From Alphaproteobacteria bacterium UBA6324 (GTDB taxonomy: Bacteria > Pseudomonadota > Alphaproteobacteria > CAAGCB01 > CAG-977): a stretch of 64,000 nucleotides of DNA. The position numbers were made by a program, and so were the translations under genes. The stretch lies in assembly GCA_002439085.1 (NCBI GenBank), contig DJSW01000029.1:62001-126000 (forward strand). The letters are read 5' to 3'. Positions 1-6,455 of the stretch are shown piece after piece. The notes under the pieces were generated by a model. That model ran no database searches and was not told where the DNA came from. It worked only from the letters and a program-made list of their open reading frames with translations. Numbering within the stretch: position 1 is the first letter of the stretch; each line of letters begins with the position of its first letter.

Positions 1-690
1 CCCGACGGATCTCCCAAAATCACCGAAGACGAAGCCAACACCGAAATGTTGGACATCGCGCGCGAAAACCCGAAATTCAAACCGCTGATCGTCGGCCAGC
101 CGGGGTACGGCGACGCCGCCAATCTGGCGCGCATGATCGAACGGCGCGGCGATGAGATTTACGGCATCAAACTGCACCCGAACACATTGGCATTGGATGC
201 GAACGATCCGCAATACGAACCGTATATGGAAGTCGCGCAGGAATACGGCCTGCCCGTTTTGTTCCATTCGCAGGACAACTATTCCGACCCGCTGTACATT
301 TTGGAAACGGCCTGCAAATATCCCGAAGTCCCCACCATCATGGCGCACATGGGCATGGGCGGCGACGACAATCATTGGTACACGTTCGGCATCATCCAAA
401 CGGCATTGTTGACGCAGACGGCGAATTTGTACGCCGACGTGTCGTGGATGTCGCCCGAAATGATCGTCGCCGCGTTGATGCGTTCGGACGAGGAAACGAT
501 TTACCACCTGATGTTCGGGACGGACATTCCGTTGGGCCCCTACGCCGACCCCGCGACCTATCCCGCCCGCGTCAGCGAAGTCAAATCCGCGATCGCCGCG
601 TCGTTTGACGAAGAGGACGCCCGCGAATTGATTCACCGGTTGTTTTACCAAAACGCTTACGACCTGTTTTTGGCCGGACGCGAGGATTGA
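1..690 (+). CDS. Amidohydrolase family protein (5' end outside window)
   Basis: The reading frame is open from base 1, so the start lies upstream and about 229 C-terminal residues are visible. Metal/substrate motifs of the amidohydrolase_2-type TIM barrel are seen in order: GIKLHP (candidate barrel Lys/His), VLFHSQ, IMAHMG and FGTDIP near the C-terminus, the usual positions of the third and fourth His and the terminal Asp. This supports a metal-dependent hydrolase or decarboxylase of the TIM-PHP/uracil-decarboxylase-like group. The substrate cannot be told without the N-terminus and neighbours. An ATG at 46 is internal: 15 further codons are open before it. A strong terminator follows 8 nt after the stop. 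Confidence 0.75.
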   Translation, partial: PDGSPKITEDEANTEMLDIARENPKFKPLIVGQPGYGDAANLARMIERRGDEIYGIKLHPNTLALDANDPQYEPYMEVAQEYGLPVLFHSQDNYSDPLYILETACKYPEVPTIMAHMGMGGDDNHWYTFGIIQTALLTQTANLYADVSWMSPEMIVAALMRSDEETIYHLMFGTDIPLGPYADPATYPARVSEVKSAIAASFDEEDARELIHRLFYQNAYDLFLAGRED

Positions 691-697
691 TCCGTTG

Positions 698-733
698 AAA
701 AAATCCCTTAATTCATTTTAAGGGATTTTTTTT
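698..733 (+). terminator. Intrinsic terminator of the amidohydrolase gene
   Basis: A perfect 14-bp stem (698-711 with 718-731), loop TTCATT, ends in a run of eight T. It separates the amidohydrolase from the sigma-factor operon. Confidence 0.9.
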
Positions 734-804
734 ATCCGGCGGCGCAAGTTTTTTTCAAAACCGCCGTTTATCATATCAGAGCATTACGGAAAGGGACGAA
801 CGGT

Positions 805-1326
805 TTGACTGACGAAGAATTGATGTCCGCCATCGCGAAATCGAATGAAACGGCGTTCAAGGAATTGTTGGATCGTTATTCCAAACGGATTTTCGCGTTC
901 GCGTGGCGTTTGTGCCTCGACCCGCAGCAGGCGGAAGATTTGACGCAGGATGTCTTTTTCAAAGTCTGGCGTAGCGCCGCGGAATGGAAACCGCAGGCAA
1001 AGTTGGAAACATGGCTGTACCGCGTTTTGTACAACCGTTTCATCGACGCGCGCCGGAAAGCGAAAGGGACGACCGAAGAGCTGTCCGACGACATCCGTTC
1101 CGGCGACGACACGCCCGAACAGGCTTTGATCAAAAAAAGCCGCGAACGGGCGGTCGCAACGGCCGTCAAAGCCCTGCCCGACCGGCAAAAGGAAGCGTTG
1201 ATCCTGTGCTATTATCAGGGGCTGACGGCCAAAGAGGCGGCCGAAGTCCTGTCCGTAACGCAAGGGGCTTTGGAATCTCTGCTGTTCCGCGCCCGCCAGA
1301 CGTTGAAAGAACAGTTGGACGTATAG
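805..1326 (+). CDS. ECF-family RNA polymerase sigma factor
   Basis: A 173-residue protein with only sigma regions 2 and 4. Region 2 (about residues 10-80) has the signature DLTQDVFFKVWR. Region 4 (about 115-170) carries LPDRQKEALILCYYQG and a helix-turn-helix (LTAKEAAEVLSVTQGALESL), typical of group IV sigma factors. I chose the TTG at 805 because AAGGGA lies 8 nt upstream; the in-frame ATG at 823 has a weaker ribosome site. The next gene starts 9 nt downstream behind AGGAGG. The following membrane protein and His-rich periplasmic protein suggest control by an envelope or metal signal, as in CnrYXH-type systems. That is inference from context. Confidence 0.88.
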   Translation: MTDEELMSAIAKSNETAFKELLDRYSKRIFAFAWRLCLDPQQAEDLTQDVFFKVWRSAAEWKPQAKLETWLYRVLYNRFIDARRKAKGTTEELSDDIRSGDDTPEQALIKKSRERAVATAVKALPDRQKEALILCYYQGLTAKEAAEVLSVTQGALESLLFRARQTLKEQLDV

Positions 1327-1335
1327 GAGGCTGAC

Positions 1336-1656
1336 ATGACATTCGATCGTTTTAAAAACATCCTCCGGCGTTCCGGCGCGGCCGATCCGGTTTCCGCCGG
1401 CGACGGCGACGCGAAGCTGAACGCCATACTGGATTTGTGGCGCGTTCCTGATTGCGGCGAACTGACCGCCCGCATATACGCGGCGGTGACGGCCGACGAA
1501 CGGCTGCGCCGGCAGGTCTTTGTGTTCTGGCGGTATTCGGCCGTGTTTTCGGCCGCGTTCATGATCGGCGGATTTTGTTTCGGACTGTACAGTTCGCATC
1601 TGGACCGCCTGAACACCCAAAGCTATTTCAACACGATTTTCGATATCGGATACTGA
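1336..1656 (+). CDS. Single-pass membrane protein, candidate anti-sigma factor
   Basis: A 106-residue protein with a strong ribosome site (AGGAGG, 6 nt before the ATG). The first ~60 residues are soluble and charged. One hydrophobic segment lies at about 66-85 (YSAVFSAAFMIGGFCFGLY), followed by a short external tail. It sits between an ECF sigma factor and a periplasmic sensor-like protein in one operon. This size, topology and position match small transmembrane anti-sigma factors such as CnrY, but no anti-sigma domain is recognisable by eye. Function rests on context. Confidence 0.6.
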   Translation: MTFDRFKNILRRSGAADPVSAGDGDAKLNAILDLWRVPDCGELTARIYAAVTADERLRRQVFVFWRYSAVFSAAFMIGGFCFGLYSSHLDRLNTQSYFNTIFDIGY

Positions 1657-1680
1657 CACCCCGCAACAGGAGTAAAAGAC

Positions 1681-2196
1681 ATGAACAAGAAATTTCTGAT
1701 CCTTCTGGGCGTATCTTTGGCGCTCAACTTTGTTTTCATCGGGTACGAAGCCGGCCGACTGGTTTCCCGCCCCGCGTTCCCCAACATTCCGGCGCGCCGT
1801 CCGTCGTTCGTGCCGCGCGATGCCCACAACCGCCCCGATTTCAAAGGAAAACCGTTTTTGCGCGACGCGTTCAAACAGGCCGTAAAAGAACACGGCAAGG
1901 AAATGAAAGCCGCCCGCGCCGCAATGGAAAAGGTTTTGAAAACCGACCCCTTTGACGCGGAAAAATTCAAAGCCGCCATGGCCGAAACAAACGCCGCCCG
2001 CGCCGCGATCGACGCCGCCGTTCAGGAAAATATGCTGAAAATGCTGTCCGAAATGACGCCGCAGGAACGCGCCCGCTTTGCCGACGATTTCGCCCGCGCC
2101 GGAAAAGGAATGCCGGAACGCCCGCGCAAACCGTTCCGCCACCACCCGCCGCGCGGCGGTGAACCTTTGCCGCCGCCCCCGCCGCATCATCCGTAA
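1681..2196 (+). CDS. Periplasmic heavy-metal-sensor-like protein with His/Pro-rich tail
   Basis: A 171-residue protein with an N-terminal membrane anchor or uncleaved signal (residues 4-22), then a helical region of about 100 residues rich in Ala, Lys and Glu. It ends in a Pro/His tail (RHHPPRGG ... PPPPPHHP). Length and helical hairpin composition (EMTPQERARFADDFAR) fit the periplasmic Metal_resist/CpxP-like family (CnrX, ZraP, Spy). It is the third gene of an ECF-sigma operon, so a role as sensor or modulator of the upstream membrane protein is plausible. The His-rich end may bind metal; no specific metal can be inferred. Confidence 0.65.
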   Translation: MNKKFLILLGVSLALNFVFIGYEAGRLVSRPAFPNIPARRPSFVPRDAHNRPDFKGKPFLRDAFKQAVKEHGKEMKAARAAMEKVLKTDPFDAEKFKAAMAETNAARAAIDAAVQENMLKMLSEMTPQERARFADDFARAGKGMPERPRKPFRHHPPRGGEPLPPPPPHHP

Positions 2197-2219
2197 ACGC
2201 GGCGCGTCGGCGACAAGTC

Positions 2220-2289
2220 AGGCATACTTTTCCGTAAACGTTTCCCTCCTCCATATACATCGTTTCGGGAAAGTATGCCTCTTTTTTCG
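2220..2289 (+). terminator. Terminator of the ECF-sigma operon
   Basis: Inverted repeat AGGCATACTTTTCC (2220-2233) with its near-complement (2267-2280; one mismatch), long loop with a weaker inner stem, then CTTTTTTC. Confidence 0.75.
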
Positions 2290-2604
2290 GTCATAAATCC
2301 CGATGCGATTCAAGCACAAAACGAAACAACTTTAACGTGTTTCGTTTTCAAAATTTGAATCATAGGATTAAAGTTTTCTTTTGTTCTTCATCCGTTCCCA
2401 GTTCCTTAAAAAAAACGCTCTCGACTCGTTGATTCGTTTACGGATTCAAAAACCCCTTTGTTTGCAAGGCTTCCGAGTCGTTTTTGCGATTCCGGCGGCG
2501 CGCTCCTACAACTTTTTTTATATTCCGGATCATTTTTTGCTGGATTTGCCGATTCGCCCCTATATATAGTGAAAAAACAAAGCAAGTTACGTTAAGGATC
2601 CGTT
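2290..2604 (+). other. 315-nt intergenic region with two stem-loops and a candidate promoter
   Basis: No convincing gene. A perfect 11-bp hairpin, AAAACGAAACA / TGTTTCGTTTT (2318-2328 and 2338-2348), is flanked by an outer GATTCAA/TTGAATC pair (2307-2313, 2355-2361). A second pair, CGACTCG/CGAGTCG (2422-2428, 2474-2480), is followed by TTTTT. TTGCTG-18 nt-TATATA at 2537-2566 is a plausible promoter for the small gene at 2605. The stem-loops could be part of a small RNA or leader. Confidence 0.45.
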
Positions 2605-2835
2605 ATGGGAACAACCCCTTCAAAAAATAAAGTCATTCCTCTGGTGCTGGACGAATCTCTTTATCAACTGATTGAAACACAAGCACATTTAGCGGGCGAA
2701 ACGCTGGAAAACTTTATTTTGGACAGACTGAACGATTCGATCGAAGCCTGGACGGATTATTGTTCGGCCGTTTCCATGCTGAACAACGAAGAACAGGAAC
2801 ATTTCCATTTGCGCGTTGTTGATCGCGTTGATTAA
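2605..2835 (+). CDS. Small ribbon-helix-helix-like protein
   Basis: A 76-residue protein with AAGGAT 7 nt before its ATG. Residues ~9-45 (VIPLVLDESLYQLIETQA, then ETLENFILDRLNDSI) read as a short beta strand followed by two helices, the layout of a ribbon-helix-helix DNA-binding or antitoxin-type protein. The C-terminal 30 residues are acidic. No toxin gene adjoins it: the downstream neighbour is convergent and encodes a DUF5665-like membrane protein. Assignment is by pattern only; it may be a small regulator or an uncharacterised family. Confidence 0.45.
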   Translation: MGTTPSKNKVIPLVLDESLYQLIETQAHLAGETLENFILDRLNDSIEAWTDYCSAVSMLNNEEQEHFHLRVVDRVD

Positions 2836-2853
2836 AAACGCCGCATTGTTCAT

Positions 2854-2883
2854 AAAAAATCCCCGTAAAAACGGGGATTTTTT
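2854..2883. terminator. Bidirectional terminator between convergent genes
   Basis: Perfect 13-bp palindrome (2854-2866 with 2871-2883), loop AAAA, A-run on one side and T-run on the other, so it can end transcription from both the gene at 2605 and the minus-strand gene at 2892. Confidence 0.9.
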
Positions 2884-2891
2884 ATTGCGGC

Positions 2892-3206
2892 TCAGCGTCC
2901 CGTATGCAACAGGTTCGACACCTGCGCGATCCATTCGGACACCCACACCGTGATATAGGGAATGTTCAGCGCGATGATGTGTTGCGTCAACTTGAACAAC
3001 AGCGTCAAAACGATCGCCGTTCCGATCGTCAACCCCAACCCTTTGGCCAATCCGGACAGGAAATTCAACCAAAACAGCTTTTTCGGATTGTTGACCAGCT
3101 CGATATATTCCAACAAACGCGCGCGGCTGAATTCGTCGTACAGCCGTTTCACCGTTTCAAAAGATTCTTTGGAATAATCCCGATCCGGCTTTTTATCCTC
3201 ATCCAT
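2892..3206 (-). CDS. DUF5665-like small membrane protein
   Basis: A 104-residue protein: acidic, charged N-terminus (about 45 residues), then YIELVNNPKKLFWLNFLSGL, a Gly-rich hydrophobic segment (GLGLTIGTAIVLTLLFKL) and a second amphipathic stretch to the end. The phrase with NNPKKLFWLNF before the hydrophobic segment is typical of the DUF5665 family. Function is unknown; likely inner membrane. Weak ribosome site (GCGGAAA) just upstream of the ATG. Confidence 0.6.
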   Translation of the reverse strand: MDEDKKPDRDYSKESFETVKRLYDEFSRARLLEYIELVNNPKKLFWLNFLSGLAKGLGLTIGTAIVLTLLFKLTQHIIALNIPYITVWVSEWIAQVSNLLHTGR

Positions 3207-3293
3207 TTTCCGCGCCCTGAAAAAAATTTTTCAACAACGGAATCGTTTTATCATTTTTTCGCGCTTTCACCAAAACATTTAACGGAAAGCATG

Positions 3294-3330
3294 AAAAAAG
3301 CCGCCCTCCTCCCCGTTTCGGAGAGGAGGA
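3294..3330 (-). terminator. Terminator of the Cys-rich secreted protein gene
   Basis: On the minus strand an 11-bp stem (one mismatch, 3319-3329 with 3305-3315) is followed by GCGGC and a six-T run. Confidence 0.75.
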
Positions 3331-3351
3331 ACGCACCTCGGGCGAAATGGG

Positions 3352-3966
3352 TCAGTTCGGCATACAACAACAGCCGTCGGCGGATAATTTCATATCGTCC
3401 GGACAGGAAATGACCGAACCGGCTTCGCAGGCACCGTTTTTCAATTTGTACCCGCCGTTGCATTTTGTGCAAACGCCCGACGAATTGCATTGCGCGCAAT
3501 TCGCGGGACAGGCGACCTTTTTGACGCATTTGCCGTTTTGCAAAGTGTAGCCGCTGTTGCACACCGTACAGGTTGACGACGACGAACAAGAGGAACAGTT
3601 TGAAGGACAGGTGATGGTTTTGCGTTCACAGCTATAATATTCATATTTCGTTCCGCTGACGAGGTCGGTGGAGTATTTTTTCTTCAATTCATATCCGGCT
3701 TCGCAGGAATCGCACGAATCCGAAGTGGCATATACCCGCCACGTTTTGCCCCACTGTGTGCTAGTATTCCACATACGAAATCCATGGCAAGTTAAACAAC
3801 CCGAGCCACACCAATGACACGTTTCTTGCGCTTTACACGCGTCCGATCCGTCACATCCTGCGGCTTCATCTTTTACATAAAGAAACTGTCCCGAACCACA
3901 CGACAGTGCTTTCGCTTGTGTCGCGAACAATAAAAACAGACCGAATATCAATAAAAATCTTTTCAT
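3352..3966 (-). CDS. Secreted cysteine-rich repeat protein
   Basis: A 204-residue protein with a clear signal peptide (KRFLLIFGLFLLFATQAKA, likely cleavage near residue 20) and strong Shine-Dalgarno GGGAGGGAG. It contains 26 cysteines (about 13%). Two ~28-residue units at 120-147 and 153-180 share the pattern CPxNCxxC...CTxCNxGYxLxNGxC; the protein ends with a CCC triplet. The spacing resembles furin-like/EGF-like or variant-surface Cys repeats and suggests a disulfide-stabilised exported protein. The gene is visibly less GC-rich than its neighbours and has its own terminator. No enzymatic motif is seen; function unknown. Confidence 0.7.
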   Translation of the reverse strand: MKRFLLIFGLFLLFATQAKALSCGSGQFLYVKDEAAGCDGSDACKAQETCHWCGSGCLTCHGFRMWNTSTQWGKTWRVYATSDSCDSCEAGYELKKKYSTDLVSGTKYEYYSCERKTITCPSNCSSCSSSSTCTVCNSGYTLQNGKCVKKVACPANCAQCNSSGVCTKCNGGYKLKNGACEAGSVISCPDDMKLSADGCCCMPN

Positions 3967-4487
3967 AACTCCCTCCCTTTTCCCAGGTACAAAAATGACC
4001 GCCGAAAGCGGTCGGGGAGTTGAAAGATCATATCCTATGAAATGATATTCCGACCTTTAAAGCCTTGCGAATGACGGGGGCTTTTGGACATACGCCGAAA
4101 TCTCCCCGACCTGATGCAAAGTCGGGGATATATTCCGTTTTCGCGTTTGCGCGAAACGGTGACGGCGCCTATCGCGCGCCGCATAGGATAAAAGAGCCTT
4201 TCACAACTCCGCGCCCGCTAAGGCACTTTCCGCGCGGACAATTCCGCGCGAACACATTCAGGATACCCGAAAATCGGACAAAAGAAAAGCGGCAAAATCA
4301 ATGCCGCTGTGCGCAAAGCCTTTCTTCCAAGGCGCGGATGTTTCTCGCCGACTGTTTGAAAAGTATGAATAAAAACGATTTTCAGGATGATTAAAGGATT
4401 GCTCAACCGGTTTTTCGCCGCCGCCGGAAAAACATATGGCGGGAACGAAAAAAGTATCAGGATTACCGCTTCGGCTGAAGCAACTGT

Positions 4488-4549
4488 GCCGGTTCGAATC
4501 ACCTGTTCACAGGCTATTCCTTTTTTCTCCGCCAACGGCGGAGAAAAAC
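4488..4549. repeat. 62-nt repeat, copy 1 (T-arm-like motif plus hairpin)
   Basis: Starts with a tRNA T-arm-like motif (GGTTCGAATC), then ACCTGTTCACAGGC, then a 12-bp hairpin (4522-4533 with 4537-4548, loop AAC). It matches 4749-4810 at 61 of 62 positions. Weaker similarity continues about 20 nt upstream of both copies. Confidence 0.9.
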
Positions 4550-4605
4550 CAATTCCGCCTAAACTCGGCCGCGACTGCCGTCTTGCCTCGTTAAGGCTCA
4601 TTGAT

Positions 4606-4647
4606 AAAACACAAAAAACACCCGTTTTAGGGTGTTTTTTGTGTTTT
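4606..4647. repeat. 18-bp palindrome, terminator-like
   Basis: Perfect 18-bp stem (4606-4623 with 4630-4647), loop GTTTTA, with A/T-rich outer arms containing runs of six A and six T. It could act as a bidirectional terminator although no gene abuts it. Two bases later begins the partial tRNA-Pro 3' end. Confidence 0.8.
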
Positions 4648-4649
4648 AT

Positions 4650-4668
4650 TGGTCGGAGCGACTGGATT
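4650..4668 (-). repeat. Partial duplicate of the tRNA-Pro 3' end
   Basis: TGGTCGGAGCGACTGGATT at 4650-4668 is identical to 4815-4833, the last 19 nt (CCA, acceptor strand and part of the T-arm) of the tRNA-Pro gene. It then diverges (TATTCGGAG...), so no full tRNA is present. It may be a remnant of an integration event or part of a dispersed tRNA-tail repeat. Confidence 0.85.
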
Positions 4669-4748
4669 TATTCGGAGCGTTCCGCTCCTCACCCTGCGGG
4701 CCGCCGTTCCGGCGTTGCCTGCGCTGACGCTCCGGCTGAACCAGCTCC

Positions 4749-4810
4749 GCCGGTTCGAATCACCTGTTCACAGGCTATTCCGTTTTTCTCCGCCAACGGC
4801 GGAGAAAAAC
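4749..4810. repeat. 62-nt repeat, copy 2, abutting tRNA-Pro
   Basis: Second copy of the repeat at 4488-4549 (one mismatch). Here the hairpin extends to a perfect 17-bp palindrome, 4778-4794 with 4798-4814, directly touching the encoded CCA of tRNA-Pro. It may help 3'-end formation of the tRNA transcript, but there is no T-run after the stem on the tRNA strand. Confidence 0.9.
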
Positions 4811-4814
4811 GGAA

Positions 4815-4891
4815 TGGTCGGAGCGACTGGATTCGAACCAGCGGCCTTTTGATCCCAAATCAAATGCGCTACCAGACTGCGCTACGCTCCG
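4815..4891 (-). tRNA. tRNA-Pro (anticodon TGG)
   Basis: The minus strand folds into a complete 77-nt tRNA with encoded CCA: acceptor CGGAGCG/CGCTCCG, D-arm GCGCAGTCTGGTAGCGC, anticodon stem TTTGA/TCAAA around loop TTTGGGA (anticodon TGG), and T-arm GCTGGTTCGAATCCAGT. It starts 18 nt after the stop of the DUF192 gene on the same strand with no terminator between them. Confidence 0.96.
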
Positions 4892-4909
4892 TTTATCCGT
4901 TGCCCATAT

Positions 4910-5401
4910 CTAACGGGTGGAAGAGTGTTTTTCAAGTTTAAAAAAAGCGTGTTCAACCAGATCGCCCGTTTTAACGCCCGTTTTGGCGCAAAAACCGGCC
5001 TTGACCTCCAAAACCGCGCGGACGCTATCCTGCGACCGGATTTCGTCGTGGGAAAAGGGAACCGTGTTTTCGACAATCTCTTTGATTTCGCCGCGGCGAT
5101 CAATGAAAATCATATCCAGCGGTTCCGGCGTGTTCGCCATCCACATTCCGATCCGTTGATCGACGGGGAACAGGAACAGCATCCCCTGATCGTCCCGCAA
5201 TCCCGTGCGGTACATCAACCCGCGTTCCCGTTTCGCGTTCGTGTCCGCGATTTCGACCGTCAACGCCGTCGCCGTCCCGTCCTTGCGCACTATTCGGGCG
5301 CCGTCCTTTTCAAAAACGACGGCGGCGGACGGTTGCGACGATTTTTCCGGCGAACACCCCGCCAACAAAGCCAGCCCTAAAATCAAAACAAAGCGTTTCA
5401 C
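4910..5401 (-). CDS. DUF192 family lipoprotein
   Basis: A 163-residue protein with a lipobox signal (LALLAGC, Cys16). The rest fits the DUF192 fold: VEIADTNAKRERGLMYRTGL, GMLFLFP, GMWMANTPEPLDMIFID and a C-terminal VLEVKAGFCAKTGVKTGDLVEH. DUF192 proteins are small beta-rich envelope proteins of unproven function. tRNA-Pro follows 18 nt downstream on the same strand and may be processed from this transcript. Confidence 0.88.
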   Translation of the reverse strand: MKRFVLILGLALLAGCSPEKSSQPSAAVVFEKDGARIVRKDGTATALTVEIADTNAKRERGLMYRTGLRDDQGMLFLFPVDQRIGMWMANTPEPLDMIFIDRRGEIKEIVENTVPFSHDEIRSQDSVRAVLEVKAGFCAKTGVKTGDLVEHAFFKLEKHSSTR

Positions 5402-5413
5402 GGCAACCTCCCG

Positions 5414-5447
5414 AAAAAAAACGGGTCGCTTGAATGAAACGACCCGT
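5414..5447 (-). terminator. Terminator of the 302-residue membrane protein gene
   Basis: On the minus strand, ACGGGTCG (5447-5440) pairs with CGACCCGT (5428-5421) and is followed by a run of eight T. Confidence 0.88.
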
Positions 5448-5458
5448 CCGCGGTTTAA

Positions 5459-6367
5459 TCATTTGGAAAAGGGCGAATACGTCTTTATATTGACGGATTG
5501 ATCTTTTTCCTTGTCCTTTTTTTCTTCGGCCTTTTTCTCGCCGGCTTCGTCCTTTTTGTCGGCGGCGGCGTCAACCGCGCCGGCTTCGGCGGCCTTGCGC
5601 TGTTCCAGCATTTCGTTCAGCTTCAACATTTCGGCGGCCGTCGTGTCGATCGTCTTTTCGTCCTGCGTCGCGGGCGAAACCATGCGCAGCTGCGTTTTGC
5701 CGTCAACCGTCGTCAAATCGACCGTCGATTTGTTCTGGTAATCCAAGAACGTCAGGGCGGAAGCGGACGGCTGCGCTTTCAACGCCACGGCCGAACCGAC
5801 CGTTTCCGTCAAAGCCATAATCGCCGTGTCGCCCGACAGATCCAGCGTGGATGTCGAACCGTCCACCGTGACGGACGAATTGCCCGTGCTGATCATATCG
5901 AACGACGCTTCGCCCGAACCGGTCAAGCCCAGATAGATGTTGTTTTTCTTCGTATCGTCCGTAATGGCGATGGAACGGATGGAATCGGTCAGCCCCAAGC
6001 TGATCTTTCCGGCGTAAACGTCCGTCAGGGACAGGGTGGCGTTTTTGCGGTCAACGGCCATCGCGGCGATCGGGTATTTGTCTTTGTGCATCATGGCGAA
6101 CGAAGTCGTGTCGTTGTCCGCCGTCCAAATGCCGCGGATGTTGCCGGCGGCATCTTTCAACATAAACACTTCGGCTTCGACGACGACGGGAATGCCGGCG
6201 TCGGCCTTGCTGATTTCCTCGTCCTTTTTCTGCTGGGCGAACGACGTGTTGACCGGCGCACCCGCCAATCCGGTGTAAACGGCGAAACACGTCAGTCCCG
6301 TCACCAGATATTTCAAGGTACGGTATTTCTTTTCCAGCAGTTGAATGCGCAATTCCAAATTTTCCAT
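5459..6367 (-). CDS. Membrane-anchored beta-rich protein of unknown function
   Basis: A 302-residue protein. The N-terminus (LELRIQLLEKKYRTLKYL) looks like a short coiled coil and leads into one hydrophobic segment (~residues 18-38). The body (about 60-230) is a run of short beta-like repeats alternating D/N/G turns with Leu/Ile/Thr strands (for example LSLTDVYAGKISLGLTDSI), as in beta-helix or beta-solenoid proteins. It closes with a Lys/Glu/Ala-rich charged tail (~250-300). No known catalytic motif. GGAG precedes the ATG. The role is unknown; it has its own terminator. Confidence 0.6.
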   Translation of the reverse strand: MENLELRIQLLEKKYRTLKYLVTGLTCFAVYTGLAGAPVNTSFAQQKKDEEISKADAGIPVVVEAEVFMLKDAAGNIRGIWTADNDTTSFAMMHKDKYPIAAMAVDRKNATLSLTDVYAGKISLGLTDSIRSIAITDDTKKNNIYLGLTGSGEASFDMISTGNSSVTVDGSTSTLDLSGDTAIMALTETVGSAVALKAQPSASALTFLDYQNKSTVDLTTVDGKTQLRMVSPATQDEKTIDTTAAEMLKLNEMLEQRKAAEAGAVDAAADKKDEAGEKKAEEKKDKEKDQSVNIKTYSPFSK

Positions 6368-6455
6368 CGCTCCGCTCCATCGGATAAAAGTTTTATTTTT
6401 TAAAGATTAAGGGCAAGTTCTTAATTATCTATGAACAACCGTTTTCCGCGGCGCG

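Larger units (their letters stand above)
3967..4814. other. Long non-coding stretch with hairpins and repeats next to tRNA-Pro
   Basis: About 850 nt without a supportable gene; short open frames here lack ribosome sites and family features. It holds small GC-rich hairpins (near 3998-4012 and 4100-4127), a large 18-bp palindrome at 4606-4647, two copies of a 62-nt repeat, and a partial copy of the tRNA-Pro 3' end. These are listed separately. Confidence 0.7.

Noticed and set aside
784..2190. Long open frame on the minus strand antisense to the ECF-sigma operon
   Set aside because: Composition is low-complexity (Arg/Phe/Gly-rich), no family features, and it lies exactly opposite three well-supported genes; it reflects GC-biased codons on the other strand.
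2381..2569. 62-codon open frame on the plus strand
   Set aside because: No ribosome site, no recognisable features; it overlaps the inverted repeat at 2422-2480.
4065..4601. Open frames of 100-185 codons on both strands in the 3967-4814 gap
   Set aside because: No Shine-Dalgarno sequence, no domain features, and they run through the repeats and hairpins.
4488..4810. Second tRNA or CRISPR-like array
   Set aside because: Only two repeat copies with unlike spacing and a T-arm-like fragment; no full tRNA folding and no spacer pattern.
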